From Firmicutes bacterium UBA5496 (GTDB lineage Bacteria > Bacillota > Proteinivoracia > UBA4975): a stretch of 13,741 bases of DNA. Under the pieces are notes generated by a model, which was not told where the DNA came from, did no database searches, and saw nothing but the letters and a program-made list of their open reading frames with translations. The translations under genes and the position numbers were made by a program. Shown here piece by piece: positions 5,682 to 13,715 of the stretch (within the stretch, counting starts at the first letter, position 1; the number at the start of each line of letters is the position of its first letter). The DNA lies in NCBI GenBank assembly GCA_002427015.1, contig DIPE01000037.1, positions 6,332 to 20,072 of the forward strand, written 5' to 3'.

Positions 5682-7404
5682 GCTAATCAGGTATCTCAAG
5701 CCCTTCTGGCCCACGGTAGTCTTAGTTTTAGTCTTGGTTCTGCTTCAGACTTTATCCCAGCTGTATTTGCCCACTTTGATGGCAGATATTGTGGACAAGG
5801 GAATCGCTGCCGGCAACAATGCTGTAATCTTTCGGATTGGCGGCACCATGCTGGCTGTAGCCTTGGTAAGTGTTGCTTGCGCAGTTTCCGCCAGCTATTT
5901 TTCTGCCCGGGTTGGCCTGGGCTACGGGCGGGTTTTGCGGAATAAGGTGTTTTCTCATGTCCAGCAATTTTCCCTCCGGGAATACAATCAGTTTGGCGCC
6001 GCTTCCCTAATAACCAGGATTACCAATGATATTACCCAGGTGCAGATGGTAATTCTCATGTCCCTGCGGATGCTGGCCATCGCGCCCCTGATGATGATTG
6101 GGGGCATCGTCATGGCTGTTTCCCGGGATCCCAATCTATCCCGGCTGATTCTGATTCTAATGCCTGTTTTAGCCCTTGCAGTTGCTGTGATGGCTTACTT
6201 GGTCATGCCCCTTTTTAAGGCGATGCAGGCCAAGCTGGATAAGCTCAACTTGGTCCTGAGAGAAAATCTCACCGGGATACGGGTAATCCGGGCCTTTAAT
6301 CGGGATGAATATGAGCTCAAGCGCTTTGATGCCGCCAACCTGGATTTGACCAAGACGGCAATCTTGGTAAACCGCCTCATGGCCGGCTCCATGCCGGGGA
6401 TGATGCTGTTGATGAACTTGGCTTCCATTGCGATTCTCTGGTTCGGGGGGCAGCGGGTGGCGGGGGGAGGTCTGCAGGTCGGCAACCTCATGGCCTTTTT
6501 GCAGTATATGATGCAAATCATGTTTTCTCTGATGATGGTATCCATGATGTTTGTCATGCTTCCCCGGGCCATGGCTTCGGTGAACAGGATCAATGCTGTT
6601 TTGGATACTGAGCCGGAAATTGCCAATCCCGCCCAGGTTAGGGAAGCTGCCTCCGGGACTAAGGGATATTTAGAGTTCCGCAATGTCATCTTCAGTTATC
6701 CCGGGGCGGAGGTTCCGGTGCTGCGCGATATTTCCTTCCGGGCCAGCCCCGGCGAGACGACGGCAGTAATAGGCGGCACGGGCTCGGGAAAATCTACCCT
6801 GGCCAACCTGATTCCCCGTTTTTATGATGTGGACAGTGGCAGCGTCCTGGTGGATGGGGTGGACGTCCGGGATATGACCCAGGAGAGCCTGCGAGATAAA
6901 ATCGGGTTTGTGCCCCAGCAGGCCCTGCTCTTTTCCGGCACTATCGCTTCCAATATCCGCTTGGGCAAGGAGGATGCCACCTCTGAGGAAGTGCGCAAGG
7001 CCGCGGAAACAGCTCAGGCCAGGGAATTCATTGACGCTATGCCAGAGGGCTTTGATGCCCCGGTAGCCCAGGGGGGCGTGAATTTGTCCGGCGGACAAAG
7101 ACAGCGCCTGGCCATTGCCAGGGCCCTGGTGCGGCGTCCGGAGATATATATCTTTGATGACAGTTTTTCTGCTCTGGATTTTCGCACCGATGCCCGTTTA
7201 CGCCAGGCCCTTAAGGAAGAGACCGCCGACGCCACTACGCTGATCGTGGCCCAGCGGGTTACAACTGTAATGGATGCCGACCGCATCATCGTCCTGGAAA
7301 AAGGAGCTGTAGCGGGCATTGGCACCCATCATGAACTGATGGAGAGCTGCAAGGTTTACCGGGAAATAGTCTTGTCCCAGGTCTCTGAGGAGGAGATAGC
7401 ATGA
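5674..7404 (+). CDS. ABC exporter half-transporter with degenerate ATPase site (heterodimer subunit 1)
   Basis: This 576-residue half-transporter has an N-terminal six-helix exporter domain (about 1-310) fused to an ATPase domain (about 331-576). Visible ATPase motifs: Walker A GGTGSGKST (367-375), Q-loop Q415 in GFVPQ, signature LSGGQ (471-475), Walker B IYIFDD (491-496) and D-loop SALD. Two catalytic positions are non-standard. The residue after Walker B is D496 instead of Glu, and the switch position is Q527 (VAQR) instead of His. This is the pattern of the inactive-site half in heterodimeric exporters such as LmrC/LmrD, BmrC/BmrD and TM287/288. Its LSGGQ motif should complete the active site of the partner. 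The GTG start at 5674 lies inside the end of marR, and the gene ends with a 4-bp ATGA overlap with the next gene, so the three genes are translationally coupled. A multidrug or lipid/peptide substrate is likely, but not specified by the sequence. Confidence 0.93.
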   Translation: MIKLIRYLKPFWPTVVLVLVLVLLQTLSQLYLPTLMADIVDKGIAAGNNAVIFRIGGTMLAVALVSVACAVSASYFSARVGLGYGRVLRNKVFSHVQQFSLREYNQFGAASLITRITNDITQVQMVILMSLRMLAIAPLMMIGGIVMAVSRDPNLSRLILILMPVLALAVAVMAYLVMPLFKAMQAKLDKLNLVLRENLTGIRVIRAFNRDEYELKRFDAANLDLTKTAILVNRLMAGSMPGMMLLMNLASIAILWFGGQRVAGGGLQVGNLMAFLQYMMQIMFSLMMVSMMFVMLPRAMASVNRINAVLDTEPEIANPAQVREAASGTKGYLEFRNVIFSYPGAEVPVLRDISFRASPGETTAVIGGTGSGKSTLANLIPRFYDVDSGSVLVDGVDVRDMTQESLRDKIGFVPQQALLFSGTIASNIRLGKEDATSEEVRKAAETAQAREFIDAMPEGFDAPVAQGGVNLSGGQRQRLAIARALVRRPEIYIFDDSFSALDFRTDARLRQALKEETADATTLIVAQRVTTVMDADRIIVLEKGAVAGIGTHHELMESCKVYREIVLSQVSEEEIA

Positions 7405-9269
7405 GCGGGGAGAAAAGAGAGGGGCGGCCAAGGTTCCGGCCTCCCAGAGGGGGCCCAGGCGGTTTGGGCCTGTTGGAAAAGCCCCAAGATTTTAAAGGCA
7501 CTTTCAGGCGTCTGGCTGGGTACTTGCGGCCTCATCTTGGCAGGACTGTGATTGTCTTTGTCCTGGCCATAATGAGCACTGCCTTTGGCATCCTCAGCCC
7601 CAGAATTTTGGGATTGGCAACCACGGAAATGTTTGAAAGCGTGCAGGCCGGCAGGGCAATTGACTTTGCCTATATTGGGAAAGTGTTGTTGATTCTCGGC
7701 GTTCTCTATCTGCTGAGCGCTTTGTTTTCTTTCGGACAGCAGTTTATTATGGCAGGTGTGGCCCAGAAGACAGTGTATGATTTGCGTCGGGAGATTAAGC
7801 ACAAGCTTACCCGGCTGCCCCTGCGGTATTATGATGCCCGCACCCATGGGGAGATTCTCAGCCGGGTCACCAATGACGTGGACACAATCAGCAGTTCTTT
7901 GCAGCAAAGCCTCACTCAGCTGATTACCGCCATCGTCACCCTGGCGGGGGTTATAATCATGATGCTTGCCATCAGCCCGCTGTTGACTTTGGTGGTTGTG
8001 CTGGTCCTGCCTGTAGCCTTTGCCCTCACCAGGATTATAACCAAGCGGTCCCGGCAATATTTTGTCGGACAGCAAAAGAATCTTGGCGAACTAAACGGGC
8101 ATATTGAAGAGATGCTGACAGGGCATAAAATTATCAAGGCCTTTAGCCGGGAAAAACAATCCCTGGAAAAATTCAAAGAAGTCAATGACAGGTTATATAA
8201 CTCTGGCTGGAAGGCTCAATTTATCTCCGGCATCATTATGCCCATGATGAATTTTCTCAACAATCTTGGCTTTGTCGCTGTTTGCGCTTTAGGGGGCTTT
8301 CTGGTGGCCAGAGGCGCAATGGCGCTAGGGGATTTGCAGGCGATGATTCATTATTCCCGGCACTTTACTCAGCCCATTACCCAGACAGCCAGCATTGCCA
8401 ATATCATGCAGGCGACAATGGCCGCGGCCGAAAGGGTTTTTGAAGTGCTGGACGAAGTGGAGGAGGCGCCGGATAATCCAGATGCCCCAGAAATTAGGGA
8501 ATCGAGGGGCGCTGTCAGTTTTCAAGGAGTGCAGTTTGGCTACAAAAAAGATGACCTGCTGTATGAGAATTTGGATATCAATGTCCATGAGGGCCAGACT
8601 GTGGCCATTGTAGGGCCCACCGGGGCCGGGAAGACTACCCTGGTCAATCTGCTGCTGCGCTTCTATGATATAGACGCCGGCAGAATCACTGTGGACGGTT
8701 TGGACATCAGGGAGCTGAAGCGGGAGGACCTGCGCCAGATCTTTGGCATGGTGCTTCAGGATACCTGGCTCTTTAATGGAACCATCAGAGACAACATTGC
8801 CTATGGACGCCTGGATGCCAGTGAGGAAGAAGTTGTCCAGGCCGCCGTCGCCGCCAGGGCAGATCACTTTATCCGCACTTTGCCGGAAGGGTACAATACC
8901 CTGCTTAATGAAGAGGCCTCCAATATCTCTCAGGGAGAGAAACAGCTGCTGACAATTGCCCGGGCAATTCTTGCCGATCCGGCGATTCTTATCCTGGATG
9001 AGGCTACCAGCAGCGTCGATACCAGGACTGAAGTCCTGATTCAGAAGGCCATGGCCCAGCTGATGCAGGGCAGGACCAGCTTTGTCATTGCCCACCGCCT
9101 GTCCACTATTCGCAACGCCGACCTGATTCTCGTCATGAATGAGGGGCAAATAGTCGAACAAGGGACTCATGAGGGTCTGCTGGCTAAAAATGGCTTCTAT
9201 GCCGAGCTGTACAATAGTCAATTTGCCGGCGTCAATTCCAGTGGCGCCAACCCCTTAGCAATTGGCTGA
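7401..9269 (+). CDS. ABC exporter half-transporter with catalytic ATPase site (heterodimer subunit 2)
   Basis: This is the 622-residue second half of the exporter. It opens with a Gly/Pro/Arg-rich cytoplasmic extension (residues 1-25) often seen in this subunit type, then a six-helix membrane domain (about 45-345) and an ATPase domain (about 370-605). Motifs: Walker A GPTGAGKTT (405-413), Q-loop Q453, Walker B ILILDE (529-534) with catalytic E534, and switch H565 in IAHRLST. The signature is ISQGE (509-513) rather than LSGGQ. Thus one composite site (this Walker A/B with the partner's LSGGQ) is intact. The other (the partner's Asp/Gln with this SQGE) is degenerate, the hallmark of asymmetric exporters. 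GAGGAGG precedes the ATG, which overlaps the previous stop as ATGA. A strong terminator follows immediately, so the operon is marR plus the two subunits. Confidence 0.94.
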   Translation: MSGEKREGRPRFRPPRGGPGGLGLLEKPQDFKGTFRRLAGYLRPHLGRTVIVFVLAIMSTAFGILSPRILGLATTEMFESVQAGRAIDFAYIGKVLLILGVLYLLSALFSFGQQFIMAGVAQKTVYDLRREIKHKLTRLPLRYYDARTHGEILSRVTNDVDTISSSLQQSLTQLITAIVTLAGVIIMMLAISPLLTLVVVLVLPVAFALTRIITKRSRQYFVGQQKNLGELNGHIEEMLTGHKIIKAFSREKQSLEKFKEVNDRLYNSGWKAQFISGIIMPMMNFLNNLGFVAVCALGGFLVARGAMALGDLQAMIHYSRHFTQPITQTASIANIMQATMAAAERVFEVLDEVEEAPDNPDAPEIRESRGAVSFQGVQFGYKKDDLLYENLDINVHEGQTVAIVGPTGAGKTTLVNLLLRFYDIDAGRITVDGLDIRELKREDLRQIFGMVLQDTWLFNGTIRDNIAYGRLDASEEEVVQAAVAARADHFIRTLPEGYNTLLNEEASNISQGEKQLLTIARAILADPAILILDEATSSVDTRTEVLIQKAMAQLMQGRTSFVIAHRLSTIRNADLILVMNEGQIVEQGTHEGLLAKNGFYAELYNSQFAGVNSSGANPLAIG

Positions 9270-9276
9270 CAGGCCC

Positions 9277-9306
9277 AAGCCCCCTGCTGCAGGGGGCTTT
9301 TCTTTT
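9277..9306 (+). terminator. intrinsic terminator of the marR-ABC operon
   Basis: AAGCCCCCTG (9277-9286) pairs perfectly with CAGGGGGCTT (9290-9299), with a 3-base loop, and is followed by TTTTCTTTT. It begins 8 bp after the exporter stop codon. Confidence 0.93.
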
Positions 9307-9419
9307 CACTGGAAGCACGCAGGCGGGGGTCTTTTTCTCCAGTCAAACAAGCTGCCAAGGAAAAGGAGCCAAAAAATACTGCTTCTATTTCACATAGGTT
9401 TAGAGGTATCTTGCAGCGC

Positions 9420-9428
9420 TTGTCGAAT
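9420..9428 (+). promoter_or_regulatory. possible Spo0A box upstream of the four-TM protein
   Basis: TTGTCGAAT contains TGTCGAA, the core of the Spo0A binding site known from Bacillus. It lies 37 bp before the start codon at 9466. The same nine bases recur upstream of the next gene. Binding is inferred from the motif only. Confidence 0.4.
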
Positions 9429-9465
9429 GCTAGAGAAGAAAATCGTTCTTAGGAGGAATTAACAT

Positions 9466-9966
9466 ATGGATCCTTATCACGAGTCTTATCAGGAAGCTAC
9501 CGGGGAGATTCCCCAGCAGCCCCAGGAAGCAAACGAGATTTCCATTGCCCAATTAATGCAGTTAGAAAAACAGCACCGCAATGGGGCTAATTGGTTTTAC
9601 TGGATTGCAGGACTCTCTGCCTTATCCAGCATCCTGATATTAATTGGTTCATCCTTTATTTCTGCTATTACCCTGGGCAGCACTGAATTTCTTGTTTTCA
9701 TAGGGCAGGAGATTCCCGAAATGGCTATAGCTGCGGCAGTCGCCAGCGTGCTGATTTTGGGTGTTTTTGTGCTCTTGGGATATTTAAGCAATAAGGGTTA
9801 CCGCGGGGCTTTTATTGTTGGCATAGTTTTATTTTTACTGGACACCCTCCTTCTCCTTTGGATACAAGACTTCTTTGGCCTCGCCTTCCATGCTTTGGCC
9901 TTGTATTATATGATTGTCGGCGCAATCGCCCTGTTTAAGCTCAAGAAATTAGTTCCCCAGAATTAA
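9466..9966 (+). CDS. uncharacterised four-TM membrane protein
   Basis: This is a 166-residue integral membrane protein with a hydrophilic, Glu/Gln-rich N-terminus (1-38) and four predicted helices near 41-63, 86-108, 112-133 and 137-158. The cytoplasmic ends are basic (KLKK at 158-161). The segment HRNGANWFYWIAGLSALSS and the late pair LLDTLLLLWI...FHALALYYMIVGAIAL resemble a widespread bacterial family of small four-TM proteins without assigned function. It has no catalytic motif, cysteine or signal peptide. A textbook ribosome binding site, AGGAGGAATTAACAT, precedes ATG at 9466, so the start is firm. The gene stands alone between two strong terminators, so it is probably monocistronic, with a promoter in the 160 bp upstream. 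The TTGTCGAAT site there may place it under sporulation or stationary-phase control. No function is proposed. Confidence 0.88.
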   Translation: MDPYHESYQEATGEIPQQPQEANEISIAQLMQLEKQHRNGANWFYWIAGLSALSSILILIGSSFISAITLGSTEFLVFIGQEIPEMAIAAAVASVLILGVFVLLGYLSNKGYRGAFIVGIVLFLLDTLLLLWIQDFFGLAFHALALYYMIVGAIALFKLKKLVPQN

Positions 9967-9971
9967 AAATG

Positions 9972-10011
9972 AAACTTGCCTGTTGCCAGTAGCGACAGGC
10001 AAGTTTTTTTT
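9972..10011 (+). terminator. intrinsic terminator after the four-TM protein
   Basis: AAACTTGCCTGTTGC (9972-9986) pairs with GCGACAGGCAAGTTT (9992-10006) over 15 positions, with one wobble and a 5-base loop. The T run is 8 bases (10004-10011). It starts 6 bp after the stop codon. Confidence 0.95.
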
Positions 10012-10023
10012 AAGGGTATGCCT

Positions 10024-10047
10024 AAAAAATGTTAATTAGCATTTTTT
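10024..10047. repeat. AT-rich 24-bp palindrome in a promoter region
   Basis: AAAAAATG (10024-10031) and CATTTTTT (10040-10047) are perfect inverted repeats flanking T-TAATTA-G. It lies between the terminator and the next gene and could be an operator or a weak hairpin. Confidence 0.5.
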
Positions 10048-10060
10048 CCCTAAGGTTTTT

Positions 10061-10090
10061 GCAGGATAGGCAGCAAATGTTGTCGAATTA
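10061..10090 (+). promoter_or_regulatory. candidate control element: GCAGGA-N17-CGAATTA with overlapping Spo0A-like box
   Basis: GCAGGA (10061-10066) and CGAATTA (10084-10090) are 17 bp apart, the spacing of promoter halves. TTGTCGAAT (10080-10088) overlaps the right half and matches the Spo0A core TGTCGAA. A similar GCAGGA/CGAAATA pair with a 16-bp spacer lies at 13642-13670. No normal TTGACA/TATAAT pair is evident before this gene. Role inferred. Confidence 0.4.
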
Positions 10091-10119
10091 TGTAATCAGC
10101 ACAATTTGGAAAGGTTGCT

Positions 10120-11670
10120 GTGGTTATGAAAAAAGCCCTTGTTGTAGTTCTCATCCTCTCAGTAGCGCTTAACCTTCTGTTGGTAGCGGCCATAGCAAAT
10201 CAAAGTTTCGGCATTCCCATTGCAGAAGCGATAAAGAACATCAATACGCCCGGTACATATGGCCCGCCTGCCATGGAGATTATTGACGGCGATGCCACAA
10301 TCAGCACAAATGAGGTTACGCTGCAAAACACCCTAATCACCGGCAACCTTAACCTGACGGGGGAGGTTAACCAAGGCACCGTAACCCTCAAGCAGGTGGA
10401 GGTGCAAGGTGAAGTTATTATTGCCGGCGGCAACTTTACTTTGAAGCTTTTTGATTGTACTTTGGCAGAGGTTTCTCTGCCGGAGGGCGGCGGAGCGGTA
10501 AAAATTGTCGCCAGCGGCGCAACCAACGTAGCAAATGTATCTGTCGCCGCCGAAGCATCTCTCCAGGAGGATTCCCTGGGGGAAGGTGCTCAGGGCTTTA
10601 AGAATGTCCAGGCAACTGCTGCCAACAAGGTATTGCTTGTAGGTGATTTTGAGAATGTTGACCTGGCTGGGAAAAAAGCCAATGTGAAGTTTCTCAAAGG
10701 GACTGCCGTTTCTGTAGATATTAAGGATTCTGCCCCTGAGTCGGTGTTGGATCTTGCAGGTGATGTTTTAGTTGAAAGCTTATCCATTGACGCCGTTGGC
10801 TCTATTACTGGAGAAGGCAAGATTGACGCAATTGACATCAACGTTCCTGGATTAGTAGTTTTGCAGGGAAATCTAGGCGAAGTTGTCTGCCGGGCAGAGG
10901 GCATATTCCTGGAACTGCAGGCAGGCAATGCCGCAAAGATTGTGGTGACTGAGCTGGAGCATGCTACCAGCATTACTCTGGCAGAGGATACTTCTGTGGA
11001 AAACATGGAGTTGAACGGGCGCACCGGGGTGACCGGGAAGGGCTCTATTGCTACAGTAACGATTAATCACCCAGGGGTTACCATTGACCGGATTCCCGGC
11101 AATATTATTATGCCTGAAGACCTGACTGCAATAATTGCCGGTGAGGAATACAAGGCAGAACCAAAACCTGAACCGGAGCCGGCGCCGAAGCCTGAGCCGC
11201 CTAAACCTTCAGTCCAAATAAATAAGCTCAGCAATATAAGTTTGCTTATGGTTGGCGGCGCCGGCAGCAAAGCAATTACTGTCCAGCCCTCTGGCGTTGC
11301 CCTCTCTGTAAGTTCAAGCAACACCAAGGTGGCCACCGTCTCTCTGTCAGGCAAAACAGTTACAGTTACAGGCAAGGGTTCCGGGACTGCCACAATTACG
11401 GTCAAGGGAACTAAAAGTGGATATACCAGTGGCACCAGGACTTTTAAAGTGACGGTCAAGGCGCCTACTGATGTGAAGTCCTTTGTGGTGAAAAACGGCC
11501 TGTCACCAGGGAAAAAACTGGTTCTTGTCACCTTGTATGCCGACAATCCCAGTAACTACAAAGTCTCTGTAGCCGGGGTTATGCTTGCCTATCAGGGGGC
11601 GGACAAGACATTTTATGGTGAAGTGCTTGAGGCAGATGCCAAGCAAAGCAATGTCAAGGTGAGCAATTAG
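10120..11670 (+). CDS. secreted beta-helix-like surface protein with Pro/Glu/Lys linker and BIG2-type domain
   Basis: The 516 residues begin with a hydrophobic signal sequence or anchor (about 4-26). Residues 55-335 are an irregular beta-repeat region of short alternating strands with Asn/Gly turns (for example ATISTNEVTLQNTLITGNLN, and GKGSIATVTINHPGV). This is like right-handed beta-helix, pectate-lyase-fold modules found on Firmicute surface proteins. A charged linker rich in Pro-Glu-Lys (344-363) follows, typical of wall-spanning segments. Residues 364-447 look like a bacterial Ig-like BIG2 domain (SSSNTKVATVSLSGKTVTV, then GKGSGTATITVKG). A small beta-rich C-terminal part (448-516) is unrecognised. 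I see no LPXTG or SLH motif and no lyase catalytic set, so an adhesive or structural role is more likely than an enzymatic one. Start: GTG at 10120 has AAAGG 5 bp upstream; ATG at 10126 (MKKALVVV) is an equally good alternative. It is followed after 32 bp by a wall hydrolase gene, probably in the same operon. Confidence 0.82.
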   Translation: MVMKKALVVVLILSVALNLLLVAAIANQSFGIPIAEAIKNINTPGTYGPPAMEIIDGDATISTNEVTLQNTLITGNLNLTGEVNQGTVTLKQVEVQGEVIIAGGNFTLKLFDCTLAEVSLPEGGGAVKIVASGATNVANVSVAAEASLQEDSLGEGAQGFKNVQATAANKVLLVGDFENVDLAGKKANVKFLKGTAVSVDIKDSAPESVLDLAGDVLVESLSIDAVGSITGEGKIDAIDINVPGLVVLQGNLGEVVCRAEGIFLELQAGNAAKIVVTELEHATSITLAEDTSVENMELNGRTGVTGKGSIATVTINHPGVTIDRIPGNIIMPEDLTAIIAGEEYKAEPKPEPEPAPKPEPPKPSVQINKLSNISLLMVGGAGSKAITVQPSGVALSVSSSNTKVATVSLSGKTVTVTGKGSGTATITVKGTKSGYTSGTRTFKVTVKAPTDVKSFVVKNGLSPGKKLVLVTLYADNPSNYKVSVAGVMLAYQGADKTFYGEVLEADAKQSNVKVSN

Positions 11671-11702
11671 CTTATTTAATACTGGGAGAGGAGGAGGCCG
11701 AA

Positions 11703-13607
11703 ATGAACAGATATTCTCCGGCTAAATGTATATGCTTTCTGTTTTTTGTCTTTGCCCTGCTGATTATATTTTCGCCCTCTGCCCAGGCGAAGGTATCTGC
11801 TTTTGTCACCAAGGACAGCGCGGGCGTTTATTATGAATACAGTTACGATTCTCTCTTGGAATCTTATGTGCAAAATTGCCTTGGCTCCGCTTCCCCTCTA
11901 TATGACGACTATATAAAGAGGACTATGGCGATGTTTCTGGATGATGCCAACGGCTATGTTGACTACGACGCGGCTCTGGAGGAATATGCTAAAGCAGTAA
12001 TCAGGGGCAATGGCTTTGACTTGGATTCTTATACTTCCGGCCCCGCTGCCAAGCTGGTGGATGTGGCGAAAGTCAAAGTGGTTACTTATGAAAATGGGCG
12101 GCTAGTCTTCACGGGCAAGGAAATTGCCGATAACATTGAAGTGGCTATGTACGACATCAACACTGCCAGCAATGCTTTTTCCCTGCGCCAGATCCTGGAG
12201 GCAAAGGCAGTCTTGCTCAGTCTGGATTTAAGCGCTTATAACAACTTGTTGAACAGCGGTAAAACAGCTGTCGCCGAAGGTTTATTCCAAAGGAGAGGCT
12301 CAGGCTATGCCAATCCCGAGGCATTACAATCTGCTTTTGCTGACGAAGTGTCCAGGGTGGAGATTTCTGTTGCCGGAGTCCTCAATTCTCTGAATGCCGC
12401 AGCCGGCCCCCAGGATTTTTTCTCCCTTTTGTTGGCCAATGGGGAAAAATTCGAGCTGGAGCTGGATGCCTATAAGATGGTTATCAGCAGCAGATCGGAA
12501 CGGGTGAGGGATCAGGTATTTGCAGCCCTGCCCTTTGCCAGCGCAATTTCGCTGAAAGACTGTTTTAACTGTGCTGTGGCAGATACGCTGAAATCATATG
12601 TCCTGGTGACCAAGACCGCCTATGACCTGACTGTTTCCGAAATGGTGGATAACTACCAGATGCGCCTGAGACCCCAATGGTTTGTCAGCGGCATCGGCTG
12701 GACCAACGCCCCCCGGGATGAAGTCTTGCGTTATGTGGATCCTGCGAATTTTGTTCTCTCTGATTTAGTCAATTATGTGCGGGAACTAATTATTGCCACA
12801 GATGTTTTATTTATGCGGGAGACCCCCACAACTGAGGGGGCAAGTATAACCACTGTCACTAAAGGCGAGATTTATCCTGTGGAAGCAGTTCAAGAAGGCC
12901 TTGAAGGCACTGCTGCCGGCACAGAAGGTTACTGGTTTAAGATTTCTGCAGGGGTGAATACTGGCTGGGTCTGCGGGAAGTTTGCCGATTGGGTGGCGGA
13001 AAGTTATTGCCCCGAAATGCTGCAATTCTTGGACCTGTCCGGGAAATCAGGGGTCACAGTCTCGGATTTAGGTCTCATCCTCAAGGGCAAAGGCATTTTA
13101 AGCGGAACCGAGGCGGTCTTTTACCAGGCCAGCCAGACAAACAACATCAATGAGATATTTCTCACATCCCTGGCTTTGCATGAGTCCGGAAGGGGGACAA
13201 GCCAGCTGGCAAACGGGGTGTTGTATACGCCGACGGATAGCGCCTTGCCGCCCAGGGTCGTTTATAACATGTACGGGATTGGCGCAGTGGATTCAAATCC
13301 CATTCTTAAGGGGGCAGAATACGCCTATAACCAGGGCTGGTTTTCCCCGGAAGAGGCCATTATCGGCGGCGCTTACTTTGTCTCCCGCTACTATGTCAAT
13401 AACAGCAATTATTTTCAGGATACCCTGTATAAGATGCGCTGGAACCCGGGCGCTCCCGGGAAACACCAGTACGCCACCGATATCGGCTGGGCCAGTAAAC
13501 AAACCAATTTCATCAGGCAATTCTATGCCCAGGTAAATATCTATAACCTGAGGTTTGACATACCCTTGTACCAGAGGGAACCTGAATCTGAACCTACAAT
13601 TGAATAA
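11703..13607 (+). CDS. secreted SH3-domain / GH73-type N-acetylglucosaminidase (peptidoglycan hydrolase)
   Basis: This 634-residue exported protein has a signal peptide of about 29 residues, with probable cleavage after SAQA. Residues 30-355 are mostly helical and unrecognised. Residues about 360-432 form a bacterial SH3-like wall-binding domain (TDVLFMRETPTTEGASITTV, then GYWFKISAGVNTGWVCGKF). Residues about 462-610 are a glucosaminidase domain of the LytD/GH73 type. They contain GTEAVFYQASQTNNINEIF leading into LALHESGRGTSQLANG, with catalytic Glu candidate E494, then YNMYGIGAVDSNP and AIIGGAYFVSRYYVNN. Such enzymes cut the glycan between GlcNAc and MurNAc during growth, separation or sporulation. 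ATG at 11703 follows GAGGAGGAGG. It lies 32 bp after the surface protein gene with no terminator between them, and a terminator follows its own stop. The long N-terminal region is the unusual part. Confidence 0.9.
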   Translation: MNRYSPAKCICFLFFVFALLIIFSPSAQAKVSAFVTKDSAGVYYEYSYDSLLESYVQNCLGSASPLYDDYIKRTMAMFLDDANGYVDYDAALEEYAKAVIRGNGFDLDSYTSGPAAKLVDVAKVKVVTYENGRLVFTGKEIADNIEVAMYDINTASNAFSLRQILEAKAVLLSLDLSAYNNLLNSGKTAVAEGLFQRRGSGYANPEALQSAFADEVSRVEISVAGVLNSLNAAAGPQDFFSLLLANGEKFELELDAYKMVISSRSERVRDQVFAALPFASAISLKDCFNCAVADTLKSYVLVTKTAYDLTVSEMVDNYQMRLRPQWFVSGIGWTNAPRDEVLRYVDPANFVLSDLVNYVRELIIATDVLFMRETPTTEGASITTVTKGEIYPVEAVQEGLEGTAAGTEGYWFKISAGVNTGWVCGKFADWVAESYCPEMLQFLDLSGKSGVTVSDLGLILKGKGILSGTEAVFYQASQTNNINEIFLTSLALHESGRGTSQLANGVLYTPTDSALPPRVVYNMYGIGAVDSNPILKGAEYAYNQGWFSPEEAIIGGAYFVSRYYVNNSNYFQDTLYKMRWNPGAPGKHQYATDIGWASKQTNFIRQFYAQVNIYNLRFDIPLYQREPESEPTIE

Positions 13608-13612
13608 TAATT

Positions 13613-13638
13613 ACTGCCGCTTAGGCGGCAGTTTTTAT
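13613..13638 (+). terminator. intrinsic terminator of the surface protein-glucosaminidase operon
   Basis: ACTGCCGC (13613-13620) and GCGGCAGT (13625-13632) pair perfectly with loop TTAG. A TTTTTATT tract follows. The stem begins 6 bp after the stop codon. Confidence 0.93.
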
Positions 13639-13641
13639 TGG

Positions 13642-13670
13642 GCAGGAATTCTGGTTTAGACTCCGAAATA
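13642..13670 (+). promoter_or_regulatory. candidate control element: GCAGGA-N16-CGAAATA
   Basis: GCAGGA (13642-13647) and CGAAATA (13664-13670) repeat, with a 16-bp spacer, the pair found before the beta-helix surface protein. It lies 46 bp before the start of the last, truncated gene. Possibly a promoter or regulator site; inferred from recurrence only. Confidence 0.35.
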
Positions 13671-13715
13671 GTTATATAGCATCCAAAACGACTGCGAAAT
13701 TTGGAGGGAAAAAAT

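Noticed and set aside
7356..8075. 239-codon minus-strand open frame inside the exporter genes
   Set aside because: It is a shadow of the two ABC subunits, whose motifs are continuous and complete.
9262..9462. 66-codon plus-strand open frame after the exporter
   Set aside because: It runs through the exporter's strong terminator, lacks a ribosome binding site and resembles no protein.
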